Source: Pterobdella sp. o SKG-2022 (taxonomy: Eukaryota; Annelida; Clitellata; Hirudinida; Piscicolidae). From it: a DNA stretch of 64,000 bases. The notes under the pieces are model-generated. The model made no database searches. It saw only the letters and a list, made by a program, of their open reading frames with translations, and was not told the origin of the DNA. The stretch covers positions 20,438,674 to 20,502,673 of the forward strand of contig OZ038322.1 in the NCBI GenBank assembly GCA_964035795.1, in the 5' to 3' direction. Every line of letters begins with the position of its first letter. The stretch's first letter is position 1. The position numbers and the translations under genes are program-made. Of this stretch, positions 34,194 to 48,000 are shown piece by piece.

Positions 34194-37100
34194 ATGCCAA
34201 CGGCAAATTATGGAATACAAGACGTTTGGGGACAAAATTTAATGGAAGAGTTCAAAAAAATTCGTCGTATTGTTCCTAAGTATCCTTATATTGCTATGGT
34301 GAGTTTCAAGTAGCCTTAATTCAGTCAAGATATATAAAACAATCATAAATTGATTACAGGACACTGAATTCCCTGGGGTTGTAGCTCGTCCAGTTGGTGA
34401 GTTTAAGAATAACTCGGATTTTCAGTTTCAACTTTTGAGGTGTAATGTTGATCTTCTAAAAATAATACAGGTTTTTATCTTGTTTTCAAATTCACTAAGT
34501 ATTTTAAATTCATTTATACATTATAAGCTAACTCTATGAAAAGGATATAATAAATGATGATTGTGACGGCTATCACAAAAATTTTATATTTCCATATTCA
34601 TCTTGAAAGTTTTTATGAAATTTAAAATTTTCAATTTTATAAAATAATATATTATTTTTCATCATTCAATTTTTGTAGTAATGTATTTTTAAAAATTTTA
34701 TTGTAATTCATGAAAAAATAGTTAAAATTGAAGGTCCTTTCTGTACCACATTTGTATGCATTCATTTAAAAAAAACCCATTTACATAATGACCTCAAAAT
34801 CTCATATTTAAATTCTCCTAAAAACACTTTCAGCATTTTATATTTGAAATAATTGATAAAGTTCACAATGTTTAGGGTGAAGTTTGATTTTTGTTTTACA
34901 AAAGATTTTCATATTTATGCATATTTCATATAACCATAAAAGCAGAAAATATATTTCCTATTGAGTGAAAAAAAATTGCTGCCTTTCTGAGTTACACAGA
35001 AAGAATAATCTAATATGGATAACTTTTTATGAGGAATTTTTGATACATTTATTCAAAAAAAACTAAAATTTTTGATAAGTACAACCTTATCATAAATCAT
35101 TAGTCTAATATGGATATAGAAGATGCTTATCTGCATATAATTATGTCAAGATAAATGATTCAGAACCTCTTTGAAATTATTCTACTATAATTATATTCAT
35201 TTTTTTTAAATTTGAATCAAATCTTGTAATTTTTAGGATGAAAATATTATGCATATAAAATACAAAGGTGGGCATGACATTTTATGATGATGAGGGTCGC
35301 ACACCCACTCCCACATGCTCATGGCAGTTCAACTTCAAATTCAATCTCACGTATGCTACCATTATCATTCATCATTGATAATGTTATCATTATTACTTAT
35401 TATTGATATTATTCGTGCTTTCAGTTTAGTATTGATAATAGGTTTTATCAATGTTGTTCATCATTACTAGTATTTTTTATATATGTTTTCAATATTGCTA
35501 ATTAGTAAAAAAAAAACGTTTAATATCTAGAATTAGATATTTCTGTTCACTCTTTCTTTTTAGTTGTAATAACCTAAGGAGGTCAAAGAATTCCATAATA
35601 TATTTGAATGAGTTAAATCATCCTAGTAACAATACAAATATTTTAGTAATATATAAAACTCAGCTCATAAATGTGGTAAATTAGTTTTATATTTAACATT
35701 AAATGAAAATTTGATCAAATTGTGATCAAATAAATGAGCAAGAATCTTAACACAACACTAACATGCTAAAATTAATAATTGCTATTAATATTTATACATT
35801 TATTGACTAAGTGTTTAAATAATTAACACTTGAATATAATTCACTTTACCTTTTACGAATTTCTTTTTGTTACATATATGAGAGTGATGTTAACTTATAT
35901 CATAGTGTTAATTAGTTGGAATATTATTTTCTCGCTACATTCACAGCAACGACATGTACGCCAAAGAGTCAATTGATTTGTTGACTAGCTGTGGAATTCA
36001 ATTTAAAAAGCATGAGACAGACGGCATAAATCCATTCCATTTTGCTGAACTCCTCATAACATCAGGAATTGTGCTGGTCAACAATGTTAAATGGATTTCT
36101 TTTCATAGGTTTTATTTTTTCTATTAGTTACTTTAATTATTGTTTTGTGTAAATTATTTATTTTGGTTATATTTTAACAAAAAAATTATTAAGTTTTGCT
36201 GTCATGACAGAAATTAGTAACTTATGATTTCTAATGATTATCAAACCAAACTACTTAAATGCATAACCCTCATTCCCGCAGTGGATACGACTTTGGTTAT
36301 ATGTTGAAGCTTTTAACATCTTTACCCATACCTCCTGATGAATGTGAATTTTTTGAAAAAATTCGCATTTATTTTCCTAATATTTATGATGTCAAATACT
36401 TAATGAAAAGTTGCAAGAATCTCAAAGGGGGGCTACAGGAAGTAGCTGATGAACTTGAGGTACCACCAAAGATTACTCATATGAATGAATTTATTTATTC
36501 ATTCAATATTCTTATTTATACTTTTCATCCAAATTAATAATAATGTGAATGTCAGGAGATAATGACAGTCAGTGCCACACAATGATTTAATTTTTAAAAA
36601 GCGTCTTATTATTTTTAAATAAATTTTCTTTTCCTCATTTTAATGTATTTATAGTTTATTTTTTGGCATAGAAGTTTACATAATTTTTTTTAAAGTTGTG
36701 ATTACTGTTATGATTTTTATTGATTAATTGCCTAACATGACAGATTCCCCGTTTTGGTCCCCAACATCAAGCGGGTAGTGACTCATTATTGACTGGGCTG
36801 GTCTTCTTCAAAATGAAAGAGGTGGCAAACGTTATCAATATTCAAATAGTATCATTATTTTTTTGTTAATTTTAGAAATATCGTATGATGCTTTTGTTGT
36901 TCATTTTGTTAGTTTATCTAGGATCTTACGGGAAGATTGAAATTTTTTAAACTATGGCTAAACATGAATTGATCCCATGTAGATGTTCTTTGAAGACCAC
37001 ATCGACGACGTCAAATACTGCGGCCATCTGTATGGCCTGGGAACTTCATACGTCAACGGTTCCAGCATGTCTCAAAACTCTTCACAAACCAACCTTCTTC

Positions 37101-37330
37101 TTAACAACAATAATAGTAACAGTAATTTTTTCGCGTCGACTGCCTCTTCTACAAATAACAACAGTAGTAGTTCAGCTATATCTGTAGGTGGTGGTAGTTC
37201 AACGAATGCCGTAACATCAACGACAACAACTGAGGCGTCATCATCGGTTTCTAGCAATGTTATTAATAGAAATGGTTTAAATAAAGAGAGTTCTGGTGGC
37301 GGGGATGAGAAAGATATTAAAAATTCTTGA
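34194..37330 (+). CDS. CNOT7: CNOT7/8 (CAF1/POP2) deadenylase
   Basis: Seven exons (34194-34298, 34360-34470, 35268-35350, 35947-36108, 36282-36459, 36744-36821, 36983-37330) give 354 residues. It is the CAF1 catalytic subunit of CCR4-NOT, a DEDD-family 3' exonuclease that shortens mRNA poly(A) tails. Landmarks are VWGQNLMEEFKKIRRIVPKY, the catalytic DTEFPG with its Asp and Glu, TCSWQFNFKFNL, SGYDFGYMLKLLTSLPIP with the catalytic Asp, NIYDVKYLMKSCKNLKGGLQ, GPQHQAGSDSLLTGLVFFKM and FFEDHIDDVKYCGHLYGLG. The core stops near residue 265. After it comes a low-complexity Ser/Asn/Thr-rich tail of about 85 residues that vertebrate CNOT7 lacks. An acceptor-like gttacag lies eight bases before the ATG. 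Confidence 0.97.
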
Positions 37331-39008
37331 AATATTAAATTCATAAAAAATTTATTTCACTATTTATTAAAGGTAAGTTTTAAAATAATATCGGTTATAT
37401 TCAAGGTGGTTAATTGTTATCTTTCTATTTATCAAGTTGTTTATTTGTAGGTTTAAAGGTTTTTCTTATAAACTGTATCCTCTTCTACTCAAATAAATTC
37501 AGAAATAAATAATGATTATTTTGCCGTTTTTTATTAGAAATAAAAGATGACAGAAGCAAATTTAATTGATTTCCAGTGATTTCAATGCATCCATAACATT
37601 GAATGAATAGTCTGATTAACCGTTGAATAACAATTAAATTTTTCGTTGAATGGGAAAAATCATCTAAGCGAAGGTTTTGTTTTGAAAATTTTCAACTTCA
37701 ATAGTTTTTATTAAAACATTCGACACCAAGCATTTATTGGCTGAAAAACACTAAGCTTTTTATAAGTGGAGTTCTCATTATAGAAATTTTCGAGTTATTC
37801 CGCCGATATAATTGTTAGCTTCGAGTTGTTTTTATACCAGACATATTTTTATTCAATTACTTTTGTGGTAAAGAAATTGGGTTTGAAATTTATCTGATAA
37901 AAAAATGTTAATTCGTATTATATGTAGTAAAAGACATAAAATAGCAAAAAAAAATATATATTTTTGATTACATATGACTTGGAAAAGTAGTTGGTAACGT
38001 CTGCCGAGGTTACGAAGTTGTACGTCAAATAATGTCATTCTTATGAGTTTTTTTCAAACACTTCCATAGAAGTAAATCTTGACTATCAGAAATTTTAAAC
38101 TAGAGGAAATTTTATGCTAACCGTTATGTACCGTTATACTAATTTCTGTATCGTATTTTTCTCCAACAATTATACTGAAATTTAATCATTTTAACAAAAC
38201 AAAGTTTTCAAAATATTCAGTTTGTATAATAAATTTTCATAATGGAATCAAATTTGTTTCTTTAATTTGTGCTCACGAAATTTTGGTCGTTTGTGATCAA
38301 ATTAAACACAATTTTTTTTAGAACATATGAATAATAATGAAGAACGAAGCTTCGATTTACTGTGAAAACATCATCATCTGATGATAATTAGCTTAGAGAA
38401 AACTTGTAAAACATCGTTGAACTTGTGAGCCATTGTGTTCAATTTTATCATTTTGTTTTTAGGCTTATACTTTAATAATTTTAAAACTCTAACCAATTTT
38501 AACTTAGCTAAACGAAGAACATTTTTTTAATGGGCTATAAGCTTGGATGGCTTTTTGCTTTATCTTTACTAACCGACTAAATTAGTCAACTAATCGTTTA
38601 CTTTTCAAAAAATTTTAAATGAAACGAGTTGTAAAAGGTTGTTCAATTGAATTGTATGATAGTTTGTATTCTATACATTATAAACCAATTATTTCTTGAT
38701 GATTACCTTAGCATCCGTATACATTTTATCGGTTTCGAAAATTTAAAAAAATTTCAAAGTTAGTTTAATAATTTTACTGCTAAAAAAAGAAACTCCACTT
38801 TTGAATAATAATATTTATAAATTATTTCAAAAACTCAGTCTGTTTTTTTTTTCCAATTAATCAGCATTTATCGAAAAATCGTAATATTTTTCTAATTTTT
38901 TGAAAAAAAATACTTAATATAAATCTTAACATTTAATTTTTTTAATTTTTATTCATTGTCCTTTTAAGCCTCATCTATGTTTTTGATAAAAAGTCGCCTT
39001 CCTTTATA
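37331..39008. other. intergenic, no feature recognised
   Basis: This is AT-rich DNA between the CNOT7/8 stop and the zinc transporter start. Short frames on both strands show no signal peptide, domain or splice pattern. The promoters of the zinc transporter must lie at the right end, but I see no clear motif. Confidence 0.6.
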
Positions 39009-42000
39009 ATGGCCACTTTTGTTAGCAATCAAACAAAAACTATTACCGACTCTAATCATGATTCGGGTGAATTAAGTATTTCATATTCTGTTAATAAAGA
39101 AATGGGAAATTATTTAAATTTGAGTAATGATACTGTATTAAACGATTCTGATTCAACGTTTTTACTTGCTGATGGACCAAATAATATAAGACCTACAATG
39201 GCTTCGGGGTCTATAGAAACACATGATTTGGAAGATCATTGTCATGGGCCTTTACCAAAAGATGATCCTATGGCAAGAAATCAATTGGTTATGGTCAGCC
39301 TCTTTTGTTTTCTCTTCATGATTGCAGAAATCGCTGGTTAGTTTATCAAGTATACAATTCGAAATTTGGTAATCAAAGTTTTTTTTAAATTTTTTTTTGT
39401 TAACTAGGTGGCTTGATAGCTAATAGCTTGGCAATAGCAACAGATGCAACTCATTTAGCCTGTGATCTTGCTGGTTTTCTCATCAGTCTTTTTGCTATAT
39501 GGATTGCTAAAAAACCACCTACTAGACAATATTCTTTTGGATATTATCGAGCAGGTTCCAATTAAAGACCAAAATTTTTTATTGAAACTTCATTTTTATA
39601 AATAACTAAATTAGTCTAATATGATAAAAATTCAAGTTGAACACTTGTTAACTGAGTAATATTTGATAATGGGAATTTTGCTTATAAAAAGCTTCGTATT
39701 AATCAGTTAATTAAAGTGTCTGATTCAAATTGTTTCTATGTTTATACAATCTTTAAAACATTTGTTTTGAATTCAAACTGATAAAAAAAATCTTATTCAC
39801 CCAACAGAAGTTCTGGGAGCTTTATGCAGTGTTTTATTGATATGGGTTGTAACAGCAGTTTTAGTAATGCTGGCAATAAAGCGCATCGTGGACAATAACT
39901 ACGATGTTGGTGGTGTGCCTATGATCATCACAGCTTCTCTTGGAGTTTTTTTCAACATCATGTTAGATCTCCTATTTCAATTTTTTCATATATTATGATT
40001 AACTTTTCTTTTAAACTTTATTTGAGTGTTTTATTCAAATTTGAAATAACTCATTAGTCAACTTAAAAAACATCTTTCAGAGAAAAAAATTTTCACTTCC
40101 CATCAATTTCATATTAAAGTGTATATTTAATAGAAAACTTATAGATGAAAAGTTTGATTCATTTCTTTGAAATTTGTATAATTTCAGTCAGCTTATCAAA
40201 AGTGAGAAATATTTTAATGTATAAATATTTCAAGCTTCATAATAATTGAATAGTTGAAAAATTTATACTTTAATAGCCTTTGAAAAATTCTCAAAAGAAG
40301 GGTACATATTTTGTTTGAAAAAATTGTTTCAAAACTTTTGTAAACTAGTTTTTGATAAAGCTAGTTAAAAATTGAAATGCTCAAAAAATTTTCAAAAAGA
40401 TGTAAGTAAACCAATTTAAATGACTAAAGTTTCAGGAAATTTCTATTCCAGTAAAAAAATATAAATAGAATGATATTAAAGTAGTCAAAAGCTTTTATTG
40501 AGGGATTTTGGTTCAAAAATACAATGGTTTATAAAGAATAAATACATTTATGAAGATTCATTTAAATAAAAATAATTAAATATACACAGATAGAAAGATT
40601 TTAAAACTTCTTTAATCTCCAAAAATAAACTTAAATATTAATAATTGAAAAAACTTTATGCCATGAAATGATATGTAAATCATGAAAATTGTTGAATTGA
40701 ATTTTTGAATGCTTAGTTATAATCTCATGCAGTCATTCCCACATGCATATTCACATGTGGGATGGTATTTACAAACTCTCCTATACTAGTTTGACTTTTT
40801 CAATAGAGAGCTTTATTTATAAAAGCGTAATCGATTAAAGCGACGTTTTGATGCTTAAATGAATGGAAATTTATTGATTGGCTTGTAGGATGGAAAGAGT
40901 AGATTAAAAATCAATCTAAATTATAAAAGATCAAAAAAAATTTTCAAGGACTGGTTTATTTACAAAACCAAACCGTAACATAAAAAAATTATTTATGACC
41001 AATTGATTTCATAAAAAAATTATTTATATATAAATATAAAATAGTTAGATACAGTGTTAGTTAAAGAGATATCTGTATATTACATGGTGATATTAAGTCT
41101 CAACCAAGCGTTAAGTGCGCATTATATATTGATTTTTCGGTTTGTGGCTTATTTACAATAAAATAGCATTTAATACTCATTACTTTTTATTTAACGTTAT
41201 GCTTCATTACATTGATGTTTTGTTTGACCATTTTATGATAATGTTTCCAAAATATTTTATAGTTTTTTTATGAATAAAAGCTGTAAATAAAAATAAACTA
41301 ATGTCATTGATAATAAAAACAATAACATATTCCGATATCATTAAAATATTTTTCATTTTAAATTAAAGAATAGGCTAGCATCTGAAGTATTGAGCATCTT
41401 CTGATCAATGGCGCTATGCCTGGCTTTGCGATTTATGACCCCAATTAGTTCCGTTTATTCTTTATACTACTAAAATATCACACAAAAATTTCTCCATAGT
41501 AACTTCATATGATAATGGTTATATGGAATAAACAAATTAAAAGATTATATAATAATAGGATTATTATTATTATAGAATAAAGAAAAAAAAACCCTCACTC
41601 TAATCATGTCAAATTATGGAAAGACATATTATTATTGACATTTTTATGCTGTTATTGATTTCCACCTAATAACATCTATTCGTTCTCAATGTTTTGTTTG
41701 TTCTGAGCTTATTACTATAAAAAGTTTCTTTTATTAATTAATGATTAACATTTTGTTTTTCTCCCTGAATCATTATTATAGAATTAGGATGGGTTGGGTT
41801 TGGTGGCAACGGGGCATAATCCTCTCATAGTTTGTGTAAATTGTTGAGTGATTTTTTAATATTTGTTATAACACATTTTATTACTACTAGTAGTATTAGT
41901 AGAAAAAATCAAATTTCATATTATTTTGTATAGGTCTTTCTTACATACATATTAGTTCACTAGCTACTCTGCATAGAGTTTTAGAGGGGATATGAGAATT

Positions 42001-45000
42001 ATTCTGTATTAAACGAACATGATTTTTAAGAGAGAAATTTCACTGAAAAATATACCTTTTATTTAATTAAAAATAGATTCATCATTAGAACTACTATGAG
42101 CAATAATGATAAATTTATTTTTTATTTGAACTTCATTAAGTCCATTTAGTGCGGTTTTTTCATTAATGATAAAGGTCAAAAGCTTTCTCTTAGCTAAACC
42201 AACATTATGAAGTGCAGTCATAAAATATTTCAATAAGTGAATTGATTGATTAATTCAAGTAAATTGCTTATTGAAATTGTATTGACGATAAATTATTTGA
42301 ATAAGTTTTTTGATTGATTTTTTCATAGGCAACCATTAATTTTTGTTTCTATTAAAATTTTTTCGTCAATGTCAAACGGATTTCAATAAAATATAAAAAA
42401 AAAACAGTATCTAGTAAATATCGAAAAGCTAGGTATTCTATAAATATCTTTAACGTGTTTTTTCTATTTTATTTTAATTTTTCCATTACTATTCCAATTA
42501 GTTCATGTTTTTAAATTACCTTATTTTAAAAATCTTCTTTTGCAACTACTTCTTTTACTTAAATTACGATCTTGATGGATTTGTTAACAAATCTTTATTC
42601 AAACTCAAATTTCTGAAAAATCATTTTTTAACTTGTTTAAAAGTTAATGAAAACAAATGTGGTGTCAAGTTTCATATATATCACAATGGTTCTTTCATAC
42701 AATTTCATCTTTCAGGTTATTCTACTATAATACAGTTTATAAACTGGTTTTGTCACAAAGTTGTTTAAGATTGCCAATAATAATTTTTTAGTTTTCAAAC
42801 ATCCCACAAGCATAGATAGTTATATAACTCCTTGATTTTCATGTAATATGTCAGTGTTTGTTCAGTTTCCACAGAAGTTTATACACATTTGAACCCTACA
42901 TCAATAAAGCATAGTGCTTACTGATGTTAGTTTAGCTAACGAAAAGCTTTTTACACAAAGTTGTTAATAATTGTTTTCAAAATAATCTAAATATAACTTA
43001 TACATCAAACACTCGTTTGATTTACGGCATTTAAATTATTGTTTTAAGGCGCTCTTGCAACTCGCTTGATCAAATTTCACAATGATGCTTTTTTATTATA
43101 TTATTTTAGCTAAAACAAGCACAATATTATTAATGCTACTACTACTATCATTATTATTATTTTTATTTTTAATATAATAATATCTTCATCATTATTATTA
43201 TTTTTATTTTTAATATAATAATATCTTCATCATTATTATTATGTTATAGTGTATAATATAAAATTAATCTCATCATTGTTATCATCACATTGCTATTTTA
43301 ATATTACTATTACCTCTGCTACTACGAGGACTACTACCACTACCACTAATACTACTCATACCACTAATACTAATACTACTTCACAGTATGGGAATCACCC
43401 TGCACAGTGGCTTGTGTAGTTCTTGCAACAAAATCAAGGTAATTTCAATGATAATTTTCATGGAGAACACCATTCTTACGATCATCATAAATAACAAAAT
43501 TTTGTGGCTATATTTGTTATTTTTATCTATTTAGTACCATTATCATATATTTCTTTTCATATTGTGAGCTTTTTTCTTCAGAGTAGAGATGACCAAAAAC
43601 CTAGTATAATTTGTTGGAAATATGTTATAACAAAAAAAAAAACCAAGTACTCTTCTATATGTAATCACAAGCATTCTAGAGTTTTTCAATTCAGGCAATA
43701 AGTAAAGCATACCGTCATTAATCAGCATAACATCTACATGGAGTCATGTCGATTTAAGTCATTTGAGGCATTGATGTGTTTGTGAAGTACGATTGATTTA
43801 TAGGTTTCTTGGTGGATTTAGGCCATTTATCTTTCCAAACTACGTTTCAATGCTTTTTTAGTTAAATCAATTTTTCAGATTTTCTTTTACATATATGCCT
43901 TTTTAGTCGTTTTGGCGCTATAAAAATTTTATCTTTCATATAACTTGGCTCTATATGGACTAAAAGTTATTATTAATTTAAATGATGTTTTTAGTTCTTA
44001 TGCTCTAAAAAAAGCCTTCTTAGCCTTAAATTCTGTTAAGTTTATGCACGTGACAACAGCTTTTTTGTCAATATTTTCAATTCAACTCAATGAACTTGAA
44101 AATCGAATTATATCTAATTTGCTTAAATTGAAGTTCAGTATTATATTTCATTTTATCTCAAATTCAAATCTTTTCTTGATTAATTATAGGAGATTAAAAA
44201 ATGCTATAATGAAAAAATTTCAAGGCTACATTCATAATTTTAATAAATATCATGATTAATCATCAGGCAATCTTTTAAAGACAAATTCCACTAGACATTC
44301 ATTTGGTTGATTCATTAAAGAATAAATGTAAATTGAGGTTTTGAGCCTGAATCAGTGATTTTGTAGCGTGATTAATAGTTCTTATCAATATACTCAAGCA
44401 AACATAGCTCTTCTATTATAGATATGTTATTGAAGTAACATCGAGTAGAATAAAAGGTAGTTGGAAATGGTTCAAATCAGAGTATGTCACAATTTTACGC
44501 TATTGTTGTAGGTAAAACCTAGTTTTATGGAAGGAAACGACTTAATCTTATTTACATCACATAAAGTTTTATGATTCTACCAACATTGTCTTCTATGTTT
44601 AAAATAACCTTTCTTCACACCTCGTTGAACCTTAAACGCCTGTTTTGGCGCCCTAAATAGCATGTTTGAAATAGTTTCAATCACCACCCATCGTCCAACT
44701 CGGAGACCCATAAAAGTGGCCTGATATTCCGCAAGAACCATTTTAAAGCAATCTTCGAGGTTTTCATGTTTGAAGTTTGACACAAAGTTGAAGGTGAACT
44801 TGTCGACGATTCAAAGTGGCGTGCATATTTTTAAGGTGAATATAAAAAGAATCGCTCGATACTATTTAAAATAGATCGTGTCTAAAACGTTTCATGATAC
44901 TCAAAAATGACGATAAGACCATAGTTTATAATTTTAACCTTAGAGATGTTGTCAGGACCTTCTATTAAACCAATTTCATGATTTATTTCAACTTTATCGA

Positions 45001-48000
45001 AGAAATTCTTTAATTTTCAAAGTAAATCATTTTTACTGCACTTATATAAGTATTGTCTATTATAAATGCAACGAAAATTTACAAGTTTTTCAAGTTTAAA
45101 AGTTGGAAACAAAAAAAGATATAAGAAAAATTTTTAAAATATAATTTTTGATTTTACTTTTTTTTTAAAATGTATGCATCTTTTTTTGATACTTTTTGAT
45201 TTTATACTTAAAAATTATGAATTATCAAGATTTTCATAAAAAATAGTTTTTCTCAAGTCAAACCTTAGATACGAATGTATTAAAATAAAAATAGAAAACA
45301 ATGATACAAAGGACTTCTCTAAAAGCAAAACAATATTAGTACTCATCGCAATAAATGTTAATTAAACTTCCGCAAACTCGGCCATAACAGTACAATTAAT
45401 ACATTATGAATATGACATTTTGAGCTCCATGGTCTTCTCGTATGCATTTTATTCATTAAATTTCTTTATTGTTCATTATAAAAATAACAATGAATAATAA
45501 TGATGTTTCGGAGACATGCTTCAACTATTAATTGTCCCCTCGTGATCCCATTATATCTTCACTTTCCGTGTCAGTCTGATCTTTTTGAGAGACATTTTTT
45601 CAGATTGTCATCATTATTTGTGTATGCCGCTTGATGCCAAATTATGACCTATACTAATTTCTATTAACATTTTTATTATCATCATCAACATCATGTTTAA
45701 TATATCTCACTAAAGGTCAACTTCGGTCACGGTCATTCACACGGAGGTCACGGCCATTCACATGGAGGTCACGGTCATTCACATGGCGGTCACGGGCATT
45801 CTCACGGTTAGTTTATAATTACACGAAAGGGAAGGGAGGTCATGGGTGTTAGATGTCTCAACCGCATTGGTGCATCATCGTTTATAAAGGCACGTGTAAC
45901 ACTGGGGGGTCAATATGATTGGTAGATGAGGGTTGAATATGAAGGGTTGTGATTTAAAGACTAGTGGGAATGGATAAATTTAGGAAGTAATAGAAATAAT
46001 GGAAGAACCAGACTGTTGAGTCAACTCATCAATAAAAAGACTTCTTTAACAGCATAAGTTGATTGAAATTTCGAAGTTATTAACTATTTTTTTAAATAAA
46101 TGAATAAGAAAATATTCTAAAAATGATAATGAAGTTAAGAATAATATTGATGGTGGCGATATTTCAATGAATAGGTCATTCTCTCACCCACCGCGTTCCT
46201 ATCAACGCCTCTTCCACAGACAACATCCTCATGTGTTAGTTTCATCGTTATTATTCCTGTTATTATTGTTTCTATTATCAATTTTATTATCATCATATGT
46301 ATTATATACAATTATTATTATTGTTTTTCATTTTTTTGTTGCGTTTTTAGTTTATTAGCATCATTATTATCCGCTTTACTTAACCATTCTCTATTTATTT
46401 TGCAAAACGTGCTCTTAAAATTAATAATTGAGTTATAATTGGTGAGTTTTATCACAGCTCAATTAGTCTGTTTCAAGATAAGGCTGATTCTGTCGGTAAT
46501 TAGTTAACTTTGACTATATTTTATTAATCTGTTGTGTTTAAGTTTAGTTTGATTCATAAAATTTATTTGTATGTTTTTTTCAACTGTTTTTTATGTATTT
46601 CTGATTAAAACAACGATTGATTATTCCGCTTTTATTTTCAACTCTCAATTGAGTTGTGATGATATTTAGTTTATCGATAAATGTATCATTTAGCATACAT
46701 CTGCGTTTTTGAATCTCACCACCACGTGAGTTCAAAACCATAATGTCATGACTCAAAAAACCTATCCACTGATGTTACCATGACGAAAAAATTTAGGGTT
46801 GAGTGCTTGTTTTTCAGGTACAAAGCATTTCTATTTTAAAAATCTTGTTTATAATTGCTTTTAGGAACTATTATTACGTTGTTAATATATTTAATTTTAA
46901 CAGTAAAACTGTTTCTTAAATAGCAGCACTAAAATGAATTAATAGGTAGTTATACAAAATCCCATTAAGCTTATCGTGCGCAGGTTTTACATCATTGATA
47001 ATCAATAGCCCAGCTTTAAGAATTTACTTCATGACCTACAGTGTTTTATTATTATGCTTCATGAACAACACTGGCTTTTAAAAGTAACATTTTTTAAAGA
47101 CACCTAATCAACTCAACACCCAGACTCCGACAGTAGTGATGACCTTATAGTGAACACCGACTTACCAGCCACATCAGAAACACACCAATATTCCAAACAC
47201 GTTAGAAACAACGATGATTGTAACCACAACAGCAATAACCACCACCGCCATCAACATAACGCACACGACTCTGAACGCTTCCAAATGTCGAGCAATATAA
47301 ACGTGAGGGCGGCCTTCGTGCATGTGATAGGGGACCTCATCCAGTCCATTGGTGTCTTCATTGCTGCCATCATCATCATCGCTAAGGTTCGCTTTGGGGT
47401 TTGAGAGAGGTTTAGAAGTTGCAGTGTTTCAGTTAAAACTCATTTAATCTTATTCAAATAATTTTATAGCTTTGTTTTTTGGATTGTTTTAATAATTAAA
47501 ACCTTTTTTTTGTCCATGAGTTTTTAATTGAATTTTTAGTTTCATCTATGGCGTTTTATTGAATGAATAAAAATTTTTTTAAAAGTATATTATTTTGCGT
47601 ATAATTTCAAAATTGAGGTCATATTTGGTTGTTTCGGTTGTTTCAAAGAGCTGAAAAACTATGGCCAAAGAATGTTCTTCTGTGGGCATTGGTGTATTCT
47701 TTGTAGCCTACAATGCCCATTCATGTTGTTATAGAGGCTATTTGGCATCATTCAGAGTGCATTTTTGTCTACTTAGTTTGCTAAGGTTTTATGCATCTCT
47801 TTAGTGGCATGTCCCTCTGAGGCGTCGAATGGTGAGACATGGTTGTTTGTTACGCAGTTAACTTCCATTGGATATTTTGAATTTATATCCCAAAAAATTA
47901 TCTTGCGTTTTTTTTTCGCATTTCAGTCGTTTTTCTTTTCAATCCAAGTGGTAAGAAATTGTTTTAATCACACTTTTTCAACGTAGATTTTTGTTCAGGT

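Noticed and set aside
43150..43231. CRISPR-like or regulatory array
   Set aside because: Only two AT-rich units with no spacers, in an animal intron; a simple tandem duplication.
47660..47735. Inverted repeat gggcattg...caatgccc
   Set aside because: The stem is only eight bases with a spacer of about 19 bases; not clearly above chance.
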